A stretch of 64,000 nucleotides of DNA from Rhizorhabdus wittichii RW1 (GTDB lineage Bacteria; Pseudomonadota; Alphaproteobacteria; Sphingomonadales; Sphingomonadaceae), in NCBI GenBank assembly GCA_000016765.1, contig CP000701.1, positions 124,001 through 188,000 on the forward strand, in the 5' to 3' direction. The position numbers were made by a program, and so were the translations under genes. Positions within the stretch are counted from its first letter, which is position 1. The number at the start of each line of letters is the position of its first letter. Shown piece after piece: positions 35,796 to 44,124 of this stretch. Under the pieces are notes generated by a model that ran no database searches, was not told where the DNA came from, and saw only the letters and a list, made by a program, of their open reading frames with translations.

Positions 35796-37241
35796 TCAGA
35801 AAGGGTATTGCCCTGGCTCGAGTCCGATTGTGATGAGCCGTAGCTCGGTGAATTCGGCAATCCCCGCCTTGCCGCCAAACCGGCCGTAGCCAGAGGACTT
35901 CATGCCGCCGAAGGGGAATTGGGCCTCGTCGTGAATGGTCGGGCCGTTGATGTGACAGATGCCGCTCTGGACCTGCGCCGCCAGGCGCAGCCCCCGTCCG
36001 ATGTCGCGCGTGTAAATGGCGGCGGACAGACCATATTCGGTATCGTTGGCGACGCGCAGCGCCTCCGCTTCGCCCTTCACGCGGACAATTGTCGTGACCG
36101 GCCCGAAGCATTCCTCGTGATAGATCGCCATGTCCGGCGTTACGCGATCGACGAAGGCGGCGGAAAGATAGTTGCCTTGCGCGGGGGCGACCTCGTGCAG
36201 GACGGCACCTTTGGCGGTCGCATCCGCGACAATGCGTGACACGGTGGTCGTCGCGGACGGATCGACGAGCGAGCCCAGCGCGACGGGACCGCCGCGTGGA
36301 TCGGCAGCCGTGAGGCCCGCGATCCGCGCCTTGAACTTGTCGACAAAGGCGTCGGCGATCGACTCGTCAACGACCACCCGCTCGGTCGCCATGCAGACTT
36401 GTCCCGAATTCATGTACGCACCAAATGTCGCCGCAGAGGCGGCTTCGTCCAGATCGGCATCGTCCAGGATGATGAGTGGCGATTTGCCGCCCAGTTCCAG
36501 CAGCACCGGCTTCATCTGCTCGGCGCAGAGTTTGGCGATGATCTTTCCGGTTCGCGTCGATCCGGTGAAATTGACCCGGCGAATGGCGGGATGCGCGATC
36601 AGCGCGCCGACAACATCGGGCGCATCGGCTGGCGCGTTGTTGACGAGGATCAGGACATCCTCCGGCACACCAGCCTCGTGCATGGTTTCGATCAGCATTT
36701 CATGCGTGCGCGGGCAGAGCTCCGAAGCCTTGACGATCACGGCGTTGCCACAAGCAAGCGCCATGGCGAAGGACCTAACGCCCAGGATGATCGGCGCGTT
36801 CCAGGGCGCGAAGCCCAGAACCACGCCGACCGGCGTCCTGATCGTCATCGCCAACATGCCAGGCTTGTCAGACGGAATCGTTTCCCCGCCGACCTGAGTC
36901 GTCATCGCCGCCGCCTCGCGCAGAGTGCCACAACCGTGGGCAATATCGAAATTGGCCCAGGGCGCACCCGCGCCGACCTCGCTGGTCTCCGTCTCCATGA
37001 TGCTTGGCCCGCGCTCGGCCAGCAGGTCTGCCGCGCGCATGAGAATATTGCGGCGCGCGTTCGGTCCCAGCGCGGCCCATGCGGGCTGCGCGGCGCTCGC
37101 GCGGTCGCAGGCCGCGGTCGCGTCGGCAACCGTCATCGCGCAGCCCTGGCTCACTGTCTGGCCGGTAAGCGGGCTGGCCCGATCGAATGTGGCCGCCAGG
37201 CTGCCGGTCGGCTTTATCAGGGTTTCTGTATTCATAACCAT
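35796..37241 (-). CDS. Aldehyde dehydrogenase (benzaldehyde/salicylaldehyde type)
   Basis: This is an NAD(P)-dependent aldehyde dehydrogenase of 481 aa. The catalytic Cys is about residue 283 (NSGQVCMATE) and the general base Glu about residue 249 (LLELGGKSP). NFTGSTRTGK binds the cofactor. It follows benzoylformate decarboxylase by about 25 nt, so benzaldehyde or a substituted benzaldehyde is the natural candidate, giving benzoate. ATG 37241 (MVMNTETLIK) is used; residue 3 is an alternative start. Confidence 0.9.
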   Translation of the reverse strand: MVMNTETLIKPTGSLAATFDRASPLTGQTVSQGCAMTVADATAACDRASAAQPAWAALGPNARRNILMRAADLLAERGPSIMETETSEVGAGAPWANFDIAHGCGTLREAAAMTTQVGGETIPSDKPGMLAMTIRTPVGVVLGFAPWNAPIILGVRSFAMALACGNAVIVKASELCPRTHEMLIETMHEAGVPEDVLILVNNAPADAPDVVGALIAHPAIRRVNFTGSTRTGKIIAKLCAEQMKPVLLELGGKSPLIILDDADLDEAASAATFGAYMNSGQVCMATERVVVDESIADAFVDKFKARIAGLTAADPRGGPVALGSLVDPSATTTVSRIVADATAKGAVLHEVAPAQGNYLSAAFVDRVTPDMAIYHEECFGPVTTIVRVKGEAEALRVANDTEYGLSAAIYTRDIGRGLRLAAQVQSGICHINGPTIHDEAQFPFGGMKSSGYGRFGGKAGIAEFTELRLITIGLEPGQYPF

Positions 37242-37266
37242 CTCTCCCAGATACTTTTCTTACAGT

Positions 37267-38868
37267 TCAGGCGACCGAGACTTCGACAAGCGTCGGCCCT
37301 TTTGCCGCAAAGCTGGCGAGCAGTGCTCCGTCGATATCCTCAAGCGACCCAGCGGCGAAGCTTTCGACGCCGTAGCCTCGTGCGAGCGCGCAGAAATCGA
37401 TGTCGGGCAATTCCGTACCGACGGTGCGGTCCAGCCCGAAATGACGGCCGAAATGATGCAGCGCCTCGTACCGCCGGTTCTTGACGATGACGAAGCTGAT
37501 CGGCAGCTTCTGCTGCGCCGCCGTCCACAGCGCCTGGATCGAATAGGAACTGGAGCCGTCGCCGATCAGCGCGATGATCTTTTCGCCCGGACGCCCCATC
37601 GCCATGCCGACCGCCGCCGGCAAGCCATAGCCCAGCCCCCCGCTGGCCCCGGTGTAGAAGGTGTCGCGATCGATGATCGGCAGGCGCGCCTGCATCGCTC
37701 CGCGCGAACCGGGCGCCTCTTCCACGATCACGCTTCCCGCCGGGCGCAAGGCGGCCAGCCGCTCCATCAGATGGGCGTCGGTAAATGCGCCGCCCATATC
37801 GAGCGCCGGCGGCGCCGGGCGACGCGGCGGCGCGGATCGCGCGGCTGGTTCCGGTCCCGCCAGCAACGCCGCGACCCCGACAGCGGTGTCGGTGACGATC
37901 GACGTGCCGACCGGCGCCCAGCTTGCCGCGACCGGGTCATTGACCAGCTGGATCATATGAGCGCCTTCAGGAATATGCGGGCCCTCTCCATCGACATGGT
38001 AGGTGGAAAGTGGCCCGCCCAGCGTGAGAATGAAGTCGGTCTCACCAAGGCGGGCGACGATTGCCGCGCGGTCGCCGGGCAGGAAGCCCGCGAACAGCGG
38101 ATGGTCCTCTGGAAAATTGTTGCGACCGCAGAGAGGGGCGACCCATACAGGCGCCTGGTGGCGCTCGGCCAGGGTGATCACACCATCCCATGCGCCGTCA
38201 CGCGCCACACCACCGTTCACAACGATCGTGGGCTTTTTGGCTGCTGCCATCGCACGGGCAGCCTCGGCAAGGACCGCAGGGTCGCCCGCATAGCGCGCAT
38301 GGACATCCCGCGTGGCCAGGGGCGGACAGGGGCGGTCCCAGTCATCGACCGGAATCGAAACGAAAGTCGGACCATAAGGCGGCTGCATGGCCACATAATA
38401 AGCGCGCGCGATGGCAGCAGGGACGTCTTCGGCGCGGGCGGGCTCACAGCTCCACTTTACATAGGGCCGGGGAAACTCCGTCGCCCGTTCGGCGAACAGG
38501 AACGGTTCGTAAGGCAGAATGGACCGTGATTGCTGCCCGGCGGTGACCACCAGAGGCGTCTGATTGCGATAGCTGGTGAACAGGTTGCCCAGTGCGTGGC
38601 CCAAGCCCGCGGCAGAGTGCAGATTGATGAACGCCGCATTGCCTGTGGCCAGCGCATAGCCATCCGCCACGCCCAATACGACCGATTCCTGAAGCGCGAG
38701 TACATAACGGAAATCATCGGGGAAATCACGGTACATCGGCAATTCGGTCGACCCCGGATTGCCGAAGATTGTCGTCATTCCCAGCGACCGCATCAGGTCA
38801 AGCGTGACGTCGCGGACGGTTGATGCTGCTGGAGTCGAGGCAGTGTTCTGAATGAGTGAACTAGTCAT
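37267..38868 (-). CDS. mdlC: Benzoylformate decarboxylase-like ThDP enzyme
   Basis: This is a 533-aa thiamine-diphosphate enzyme. Residues matching the benzoylformate decarboxylase active site are visible: Ser40 in FGNPGSTELP, Glu61 in ALQESVV, His84 in LHSAAGLGH and His291 in LSTYHVDG. The ThDP motif GDGSS (436-440) ends at Asn464. It would convert benzoylformate, or a hydroxylated analogue, to the aldehyde. It is the first gene of the eight-gene operon and is divergent from a FAD-linked hydroxyacid dehydrogenase. Other 2-oxo-acid decarboxylases cannot be fully excluded. Confidence 0.83.
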   Translation of the reverse strand: MTSSLIQNTASTPAASTVRDVTLDLMRSLGMTTIFGNPGSTELPMYRDFPDDFRYVLALQESVVLGVADGYALATGNAAFINLHSAAGLGHALGNLFTSYRNQTPLVVTAGQQSRSILPYEPFLFAERATEFPRPYVKWSCEPARAEDVPAAIARAYYVAMQPPYGPTFVSIPVDDWDRPCPPLATRDVHARYAGDPAVLAEAARAMAAAKKPTIVVNGGVARDGAWDGVITLAERHQAPVWVAPLCGRNNFPEDHPLFAGFLPGDRAAIVARLGETDFILTLGGPLSTYHVDGEGPHIPEGAHMIQLVNDPVAASWAPVGTSIVTDTAVGVAALLAGPEPAARSAPPRRPAPPALDMGGAFTDAHLMERLAALRPAGSVIVEEAPGSRGAMQARLPIIDRDTFYTGASGGLGYGLPAAVGMAMGRPGEKIIALIGDGSSSYSIQALWTAAQQKLPISFVIVKNRRYEALHHFGRHFGLDRTVGTELPDIDFCALARGYGVESFAAGSLEDIDGALLASFAAKGPTLVEVSVA

Positions 38869-38984
38869 GCGTAATTACGTCCCCAACACAGGCATGATCC
38901 TGCCGACATGATTATGTTGCAGGAAATATGCTCGGCTGACCCGTACAAGGTCCAACGCGAAGTTTGGCAGCAGCCATACGCATC

Positions 38985-39000
38985 GCGCATGGCCATGCGC
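38985..39000. promoter_or_regulatory. 16-bp perfect palindrome between divergent operons
   Basis: GCGCATGGCCATGCGC is a perfect palindrome in the 284-bp gap between benzoylformate decarboxylase and the FAD-linked dehydrogenase. A second inverted repeat (TCCTGC at 38898-38903, GCAGGA at 38919-38924) lies nearer the decarboxylase. Nothing else was recognised in the gap, and no regulator gene is adjacent. Confidence 0.55.
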
Positions 39001-39152
39001 CAACCGTCGCGACATGCGGATACGGCATGAGGCTGGCCGAAATCCGCATTGGATCAACACAGCGGCAGGATACAAATGATCTGCACACATTCAGGCCGTA
39101 CGCCCCCGCATGAGGCGACGGCGTCAGAAGTACAGAGGAGGGATTTCAGGGG

Positions 39153-40565
39153 ATGGCCGACATCATCGAACTGCTGCGCGAACGACTTGGCGAAGCGTCC
39201 GTCACTTTGGCAGACGAGATTGAAAGCCGTCACATGAGTGACTGGCACGTCCCGGCTGAACCCGGCACCAAGCCGGTCGCGCTGGTACGCCCGCGCACAC
39301 CCCAGGAAGTATCAGCGGTACTGGCTGCATGTACTGAAACCAGAACGCCGGTCGTGCCGCAAGGTGGGCTGACCGGGCTGGTCGGTGGTGCCACCGCGAT
39401 CGATGGCGCGGTCCTGTTGTCGCTCGACCGGATGCGAGAGATCCTCGAACTCGACGCGACAGCCGGCACGATAACTGTCGAAGCCGGCGTTCCACTTCAG
39501 GCGATTCAGGAAGCCGCCGACGCGGTAGATCTCCTCTATCCGCTCGACATCGGATCGCGCGGCTCGTGCCTGATCGGCGGCAACGTGGCCACCAATGCTG
39601 GCGGCAACCGGGTGTTGCGCTACGGGATGACGCGCGATCTGGTATTGGGCATGGAAGTCGTTCTGGCCGACGGTACGATCGTGACGACGCTCAACAAGAT
39701 GCTCAAGAACAACGTGGGCTACGACCTCAAGCAGTTCTTCATCGGCAGCGAAGGAACTCTGGGCGTTGTTACCAAAGTCGTGCTGCGACTGTTCCCCAAG
39801 CCGCGCTCCACGGCGACCGCCCTGTGCGCGTTCGACGATTTCGACAACGTCTACGCCTTTCTGCGCCGGATGCGGGCGGGCTTGGCTGACACGATGTCGA
39901 GCTTCGAAGTGATGTGGCCGAGCTTTTTCGAAGCGGCGCTGGACAAAGGCAACCATCGCCGCCCCTTCGCCGGTCAACACGCCGCTTATGTCCTGCTGGA
40001 AATGATGGGCACCGATCCTGAGCAGGACGGCGAGCATTTCGAGGCCGTGATCGGTTCGGCCATTGAGGCGGGCGAGGTGAGTGACGTGGTTTTGGCACAA
40101 TCGATCGGCGAAGCCGACCGCTTCTGGGCAATCCGCGATATGTCGGGTGAACTGGACGGCGCTTTGGCGCCGCTCGTTGCGTTCGACATCAGCATCGAGA
40201 CCGGAAGGATCGCGGCCTTTCTCGACGAGTGCGAACGCCGATGCCGCGAGCGCTGGTCGTCGGCGCGGATGTACAATTTCGGCCATCTGGCTGACAGCAA
40301 CATTCACATGTTCGTCACGGTCGAGGAACGTCCGTTTCCCGAACACGAGATCGAACAGGTCATCTACGAATGCACGCAAGACTGGGGTGGATCGATCTCG
40401 GCAGAGATCGGCATCGGACTGCTCAAGCGGCCCTATCTCGCCTATTCGCGAAGCGAGGCAGAAATTGCGCTGATGCGGCGGGTGAAGTCGGCGCTTGATC
40501 CCCTGAACATCCTCAACCCTACCAAGGTCTTTGAACCGCTGGACATCAAACTCGCGGCAGAATGA
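39153..40565 (+). CDS. FAD-linked 2-hydroxyacid dehydrogenase (GlcD / D-2-hydroxyglutarate dehydrogenase family)
   Basis: This is a 470-aa VAO/PCMH flavoprotein. The FAD domain has VVPQGGLTGLVGGA, CLIGGNVATNAGGNRVLRYG and FIGSEGTLGVVTK. The C-terminal cap has NFGHLADSNIHMFV, where His and Asn help bind metal and substrate, and it ends ALDPLNILNPTKVF. The family oxidises D-2-hydroxy acids. Its position beside benzoylformate decarboxylase suggests D-mandelate (or a ring-substituted form) as substrate, giving benzoylformate. Lactate, glycolate or hydroxyglutarate are the family alternatives. Confidence 0.85.
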   Translation: MADIIELLRERLGEASVTLADEIESRHMSDWHVPAEPGTKPVALVRPRTPQEVSAVLAACTETRTPVVPQGGLTGLVGGATAIDGAVLLSLDRMREILELDATAGTITVEAGVPLQAIQEAADAVDLLYPLDIGSRGSCLIGGNVATNAGGNRVLRYGMTRDLVLGMEVVLADGTIVTTLNKMLKNNVGYDLKQFFIGSEGTLGVVTKVVLRLFPKPRSTATALCAFDDFDNVYAFLRRMRAGLADTMSSFEVMWPSFFEAALDKGNHRRPFAGQHAAYVLLEMMGTDPEQDGEHFEAVIGSAIEAGEVSDVVLAQSIGEADRFWAIRDMSGELDGALAPLVAFDISIETGRIAAFLDECERRCRERWSSARMYNFGHLADSNIHMFVTVEERPFPEHEIEQVIYECTQDWGGSISAEIGIGLLKRPYLAYSRSEAEIALMRRVKSALDPLNILNPTKVFEPLDIKLAAE

Positions 40566-40578
40566 GAAGGCAAAAACG

Positions 40579-41400
40579 ATGACGAGTGCCAGCAGCCAAT
40601 CCCCTTCGCCGATGCAGCGCATCTGGAGCTTGGGCGATTATCACCGCATCGCGGTCGAGCATCAGATCGTCAGCGAACTACTGGTTGCGAATATGGACGT
40701 GCGCGCAAACCAGCAGGTCCTCGACATCGCTTGCGGAACCGGTAACAGCGCGATCGCCGCCGCCCGCCGTCGCGCTGTCGTCACCGGCATCGACATCGCC
40801 CCTCCGCTGCTGGAGCGGGCGCGTCTGCGCAGCGAGGCTGAGGGTCTGGATTCGATCACCTACGATCATGGCGACGCCATTCAGGGCCTTCCCTACGACG
40901 ATGGCCGCTTCGACGTCGTTCTCTCCACACTTGGGTTGAGCTTCTTCCCCGACCACCAGCAATCGATCGACGAATGCCTGCGCGTCCTGCGGCCCGGTGG
41001 AAAGATCGGCATCGTCGCCTGGGCCGAACCCAGCATGCCGACCGAATTCTATCATCTGGGCCGCGATAACAATGCGATACCCGAAGGTCGGCATATCAAC
41101 CCTGCCTATTACATAACCCGCGGCCCCTATCTTGCGAATATCGTTGGCGATCGCGTCAGCGATGTCCGCATTCGACAGAGCAATTTCGAAGCCACTTATG
41201 CGACGATCGACGATTATCTTGATCTTGGGACGCAATTCCACGGCCCGACAATAGCCCGTTTCGCATCACTGCAAGACGATGCGCAGCGCGCTGAATACAG
41301 GCAGAAGCAGTACGAAATACTCGAGCGCTACAACCGCGCGGTGGACGGCACCTTTGCCCTCAGCTATGATTATACTGAGATAATTCTGGTCAAGCGCTAA
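40579..41400 (+). CDS. SAM-dependent class I methyltransferase
   Basis: This is a 273-aa methyltransferase of the UbiE/Methyltransf_11 type. The SAM site VLDIACGTGNSAIAAARR (motif I), TGIDIAPPLLERAR (motif II) and DVVLSTLGLSFFPDH with LRPGGKIGIVAW are in order. It follows the dehydrogenase by 13 nt and is probably co-transcribed. The stop codon TAA coincides with the 3-bp duplication made by the IS5-family element downstream. The acceptor is unknown; methylation of a phenolic or carboxylic intermediate would fit. Confidence 0.82.
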   Translation: MTSASSQSPSPMQRIWSLGDYHRIAVEHQIVSELLVANMDVRANQQVLDIACGTGNSAIAAARRRAVVTGIDIAPPLLERARLRSEAEGLDSITYDHGDAIQGLPYDDGRFDVVLSTLGLSFFPDHQQSIDECLRVLRPGGKIGIVAWAEPSMPTEFYHLGRDNNAIPEGRHINPAYYITRGPYLANIVGDRVSDVRIRQSNFEATYATIDDYLDLGTQFHGPTIARFASLQDDAQRAEYRQKQYEILERYNRAVDGTFALSYDYTEIILVKR

Positions 41401-42304
41401 GAGTCGGTTTCGAAACTCACGCTGATCGCGCCAGTCTGCGGATCATGAGCATGGCAGCGGCGGCGTAGAGGAATGCTGCGGCGGACTTGAGGGTTGCCTC
41501 GACGTCCTTGGCGAGACGGCGATTTCGGTTGATCCATGCGAAGAAGCGTTCAACGACCCAGCGCCTTGGCAGGACGACGAAGCCGGTCTGCCCGGTGATT
41601 TTGCTGACGATTTCAACGGTGATGCTGGTAGCCTGCGTGACGCGCTCATGGTTGTAGCCGCCATCGGCCCAGACCTTCTCGATGAACGGGAACAGGCCGC
41701 GTGATATTTGCAGCACTGCACCACCGCCATCACGATCCTGGACATCGGCGGTGTGAGGTTCGACCAGCAGCGCCCTGCCATCGGTATCGACCAGGGCATG
41801 TCGCTTGCGCCCCTTGATCTTCTTGCCGGCGTCATAGCCCCGTGGGCCGCCGCTTTCCGTGGTCTTGACGCTCTGACTGTCGATAATGGCCGCGCTCGGG
41901 CTGGCCTCGCGCCCCGTCCGTTCGCGGTCGGTCATCACCAGAGCATGGTTCATTCGCTCGAACACTGCTTCGTCGCGCAACAGGGCAAACCAGCGGTAGA
42001 CTGTCTGCCACGGAGGAAAGTCTTTCGGCAACAGTCGCCAGGCGATCCCGCCGCGCAGCACATAGAATATGGCGTTCACGATCTCGCGCATCGGCCATTC
42101 CCGCCGTCGCCCGGTCGAACGTGCCTCGGGCAGAAATGCGGCGATCAATCGCCACTCCGCATCACTCAAATCCGTCTGGTATCGCTTCGCCACGCGCGTA
42201 TGCTGCGCGCGGGTGGCCGGGGTCCACATGCCTGTCTCCGAGATGTCTGCAAACTCCCGGAATCACATGAACCTCGGCCGCTCAACCCCTTTCGAAACGG
42301 CCTC
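41401..42304 (-). mobile_element. IS5-family insertion sequence with single-frame transposase
   Basis: This is a 904-bp element with imperfect inverted repeats (GAGTCGGTTTCGAAA and GAGGCCGTTTCGAAA). It is flanked by TAA on both sides (41398-41400 and 42305-42307), a TNA-type target duplication. It sits between the methyltransferase and a LysR gene and has separated whatever linked them. Confidence 0.88.
41417..42229 (-). CDS. IS5-family transposase
   Basis: This is an uninterrupted 270-aa DDE transposase. LSDAEWRLIAAFLPE and GGIAWRLLPKDFPPWQTVYRWF form the N-terminal domain. The three acidic residues lie in AIIDSQSVKTTESGG, VWADGGYNHERV and VVERFFAWINRNRRLAKD. RGYDAGKKIKGRKRH is the usual segment after the first Asp. 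It appears intact. Confidence 0.92.
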   Translation of the reverse strand: MWTPATRAQHTRVAKRYQTDLSDAEWRLIAAFLPEARSTGRRREWPMREIVNAIFYVLRGGIAWRLLPKDFPPWQTVYRWFALLRDEAVFERMNHALVMTDRERTGREASPSAAIIDSQSVKTTESGGPRGYDAGKKIKGRKRHALVDTDGRALLVEPHTADVQDRDGGGAVLQISRGLFPFIEKVWADGGYNHERVTQATSITVEIVSKITGQTGFVVLPRRWVVERFFAWINRNRRLAKDVEATLKSAAAFLYAAAAMLMIRRLARSA

Positions 42305-42359
42305 TAAGCCGTGACAATGCAGTCAGTTGACGTTTGGCGCAGGGGTCGATTGGACTGAC

Positions 42360-43280
42360 ATGATTGATTTTTCCGAGCGGCGATTGCGCGCGTTCATGGA
42401 GGTGGTGGAAGCGCGCAGCATCGGCCGCGCCGCCATCGCCATGAACATGAGCCAGTCGGCGCTCAGCAGGCTGATACAAGCGCTGGAGGAGATGCATGGC
42501 ATCGACCTCTTCCAGCGTTTGCCGACTGGGGTAGTATTGACTCCTGCTGGCGAGGCGCTGGTTCCTCACGCCCGCTTACTGCTGTTCGAGATGCGCCAGG
42601 CCAGCGATTCCTTGCAGGCAATTCGCGGCTTGAAGCGCGGTGTCGCGCGGGTCGGAGCGGTGGCTGCCATAACCCGTTCGATCTTGCCAGGTGCCGTACG
42701 CCGAATGCTGGACGAAACGCCCGGCCTGCTGGTTCAGGTGACCGACTCGCTCGATGACCGGCTGGCCTCTGCCCTTACCGGCAATCAGATCGACCTGATG
42801 ATCAGCGGCAAGGTCGAGTTGCAGGGCGAAATCCATCTGGTCGGCGAATGCCAGTTTGATGACACATACAGCATCATCTGCGCCAACGACCATGCGCTTG
42901 CCAAAGCTTCCACGGTCTCCATCGCGGATGTCCTGTCATTGCCTTGGGTGATGCCGCCGCTCGGCGCCACGCCGCGCGTCCTGTTTGAGGACATCGTCCG
43001 CCGCCTGGGCATGGAAATGCCGGCTGTCGATATAGAAAGCAGTTCGCCCAATGCGATCGCATCGTTCGTCATCGGGACGGGCCGTCTCGGCTGGATGCCG
43101 ACCCCGTTGTTCACCAACGAACTGAGCGCCGGAAGCGTACATCGAATCCGGATAGCGGAGTTCGAACTTGCACGGCGGTTTTTCATCTATCGTCGCGCCA
43201 AGGGATTGCTGCCGGCCCCTGCGCGCGAACTTGTGCGGCATCTTCCCATGGTCGGCCGAGATCAAATACAGCAGTCTTGA
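42360..43280 (+). CDS. LysR-family transcriptional regulator
   Basis: This is a 306-aa LysR regulator. The helix-turn-helix (FMEVVEARSIGRAAIAMNMS, QSALSRLIQALEE) is N-terminal; a substrate-binding domain follows. ATG 42360 (MIDFSERRLR) is used rather than 42327, because the shorter form matches LysR N-termini. The IS upstream cuts it off from its former neighbour, so its target is unclear; either the 39-41 kb or the 43-50 kb genes are possible. It ends convergent with the EthD gene. Confidence 0.88.
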   Translation: MIDFSERRLRAFMEVVEARSIGRAAIAMNMSQSALSRLIQALEEMHGIDLFQRLPTGVVLTPAGEALVPHARLLLFEMRQASDSLQAIRGLKRGVARVGAVAAITRSILPGAVRRMLDETPGLLVQVTDSLDDRLASALTGNQIDLMISGKVELQGEIHLVGECQFDDTYSIICANDHALAKASTVSIADVLSLPWVMPPLGATPRVLFEDIVRRLGMEMPAVDIESSSPNAIASFVIGTGRLGWMPTPLFTNELSAGSVHRIRIAEFELARRFFIYRRAKGLLPAPARELVRHLPMVGRDQIQQS

Positions 43281-43359
43281 TGCCTAGGCTGACCGGGGAG
43301 CCGGTTTCGATCAATGCAGTTAGTGATCGGCCGGCCCCTCGTCAGCGACCGGCTGATCG

Positions 43360-43388
43360 GAACGGGGGCGCACGAAGCGCCTCCGTTC
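43360..43388. terminator. Bidirectional terminator-like hairpin between lysR and ethD-like genes
   Basis: GAACGGGGGCGC, loop ACGAA, GCGCCTCCGTTC forms a 12-bp stem with one G-T pair, lying between two convergent genes. A T-rich stretch is only weak on the plus side (GGGTTTA). Confidence 0.5.
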
Positions 43389-43392
43389 GGGT

Positions 43393-44100
43393 TTACATGC
43401 GGATGCGTCCGCCCACTACTACGATCGAGAGGCACTCGCCGATATCCACCAGCTTCTTCTCGCCGTCTGCCAAGCCCTGACGAACGAGCGCATCAGCATC
43501 AGCGAATGAATCGAAGAACGTGGCGGCGACGCCATCGAAGTCCTGAGGCGGCATGATCGCTGTAGGATGCCCCTCCGTGGGGATATTGTGGATGCGCTTC
43601 TTGGCCAGAGCGCGATAGGCATCGTTGCTGGCCAGCGAACGACCATAATCGGCCCATTGGACCTGGAATTCCTCCGGCGTCATGTCCCGACGACGACGCA
43701 CGTAGTCGAACGTCTTGTGCGTCAGTTCCTCGCTGGTTGAAGAGAACTGCTCTTCCTCATCAAGAAAGACGAGAAGAGCACGCGTCAGGTCGTTGAAGTT
43801 CTCTTCGTCGGGCCGGATAGTCGAAAGATATCCCTCATCCTCCATGATATTCATCATGCGGGTCAAATTATCGAAGCACAGTTCCACCACGGAATCACGG
43901 GTCTTATCATGGCGGTACAGCGTTGCGATATCAACGTTGTCCTCAGGCAGCATCGTCCGGTTTTGCGTGGCGTGCAGGATGTTCGCCGCGATCGCAGGCA
44001 GTGAAGTTGCCATGGGCGCATGGACATTGGCCATGTAGTGGAAAAACTCCGGGCGGCTCAGCGTGGGCCGGCGGCAGGATGCAATCATCGCCTTCAACAT
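43393..44100 (-). CDS. EthD-domain protein (tandem)
   Basis: This is a 235-aa protein with two EthD-like ferredoxin-fold repeats. The first begins MLKAMIASCRRPTLSRPEFF and YMANVHAP; the second has FDYVRRRRDMTPEEFQVQWA. EthD domains occur in small dimeric proteins that accompany catabolic operons, including lyases and isomerases of polyketide-like compounds. The sequence HYMANVHAP matches the family W/Y-x3-H core. It is the last gene of the IclR-controlled operon. Its function here is unknown. Confidence 0.75.
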   Translation of the reverse strand: MLKAMIASCRRPTLSRPEFFHYMANVHAPMATSLPAIAANILHATQNRTMLPEDNVDIATLYRHDKTRDSVVELCFDNLTRMMNIMEDEGYLSTIRPDEENFNDLTRALLVFLDEEEQFSSTSEELTHKTFDYVRRRRDMTPEEFQVQWADYGRSLASNDAYRALAKKRIHNIPTEGHPTAIMPPQDFDGVAATFFDSFADADALVRQGLADGEKKLVDIGECLSIVVVGGRIRM

Positions 44101-44124
44101 TTATCGTCTCCTAAATTAAGCTAT

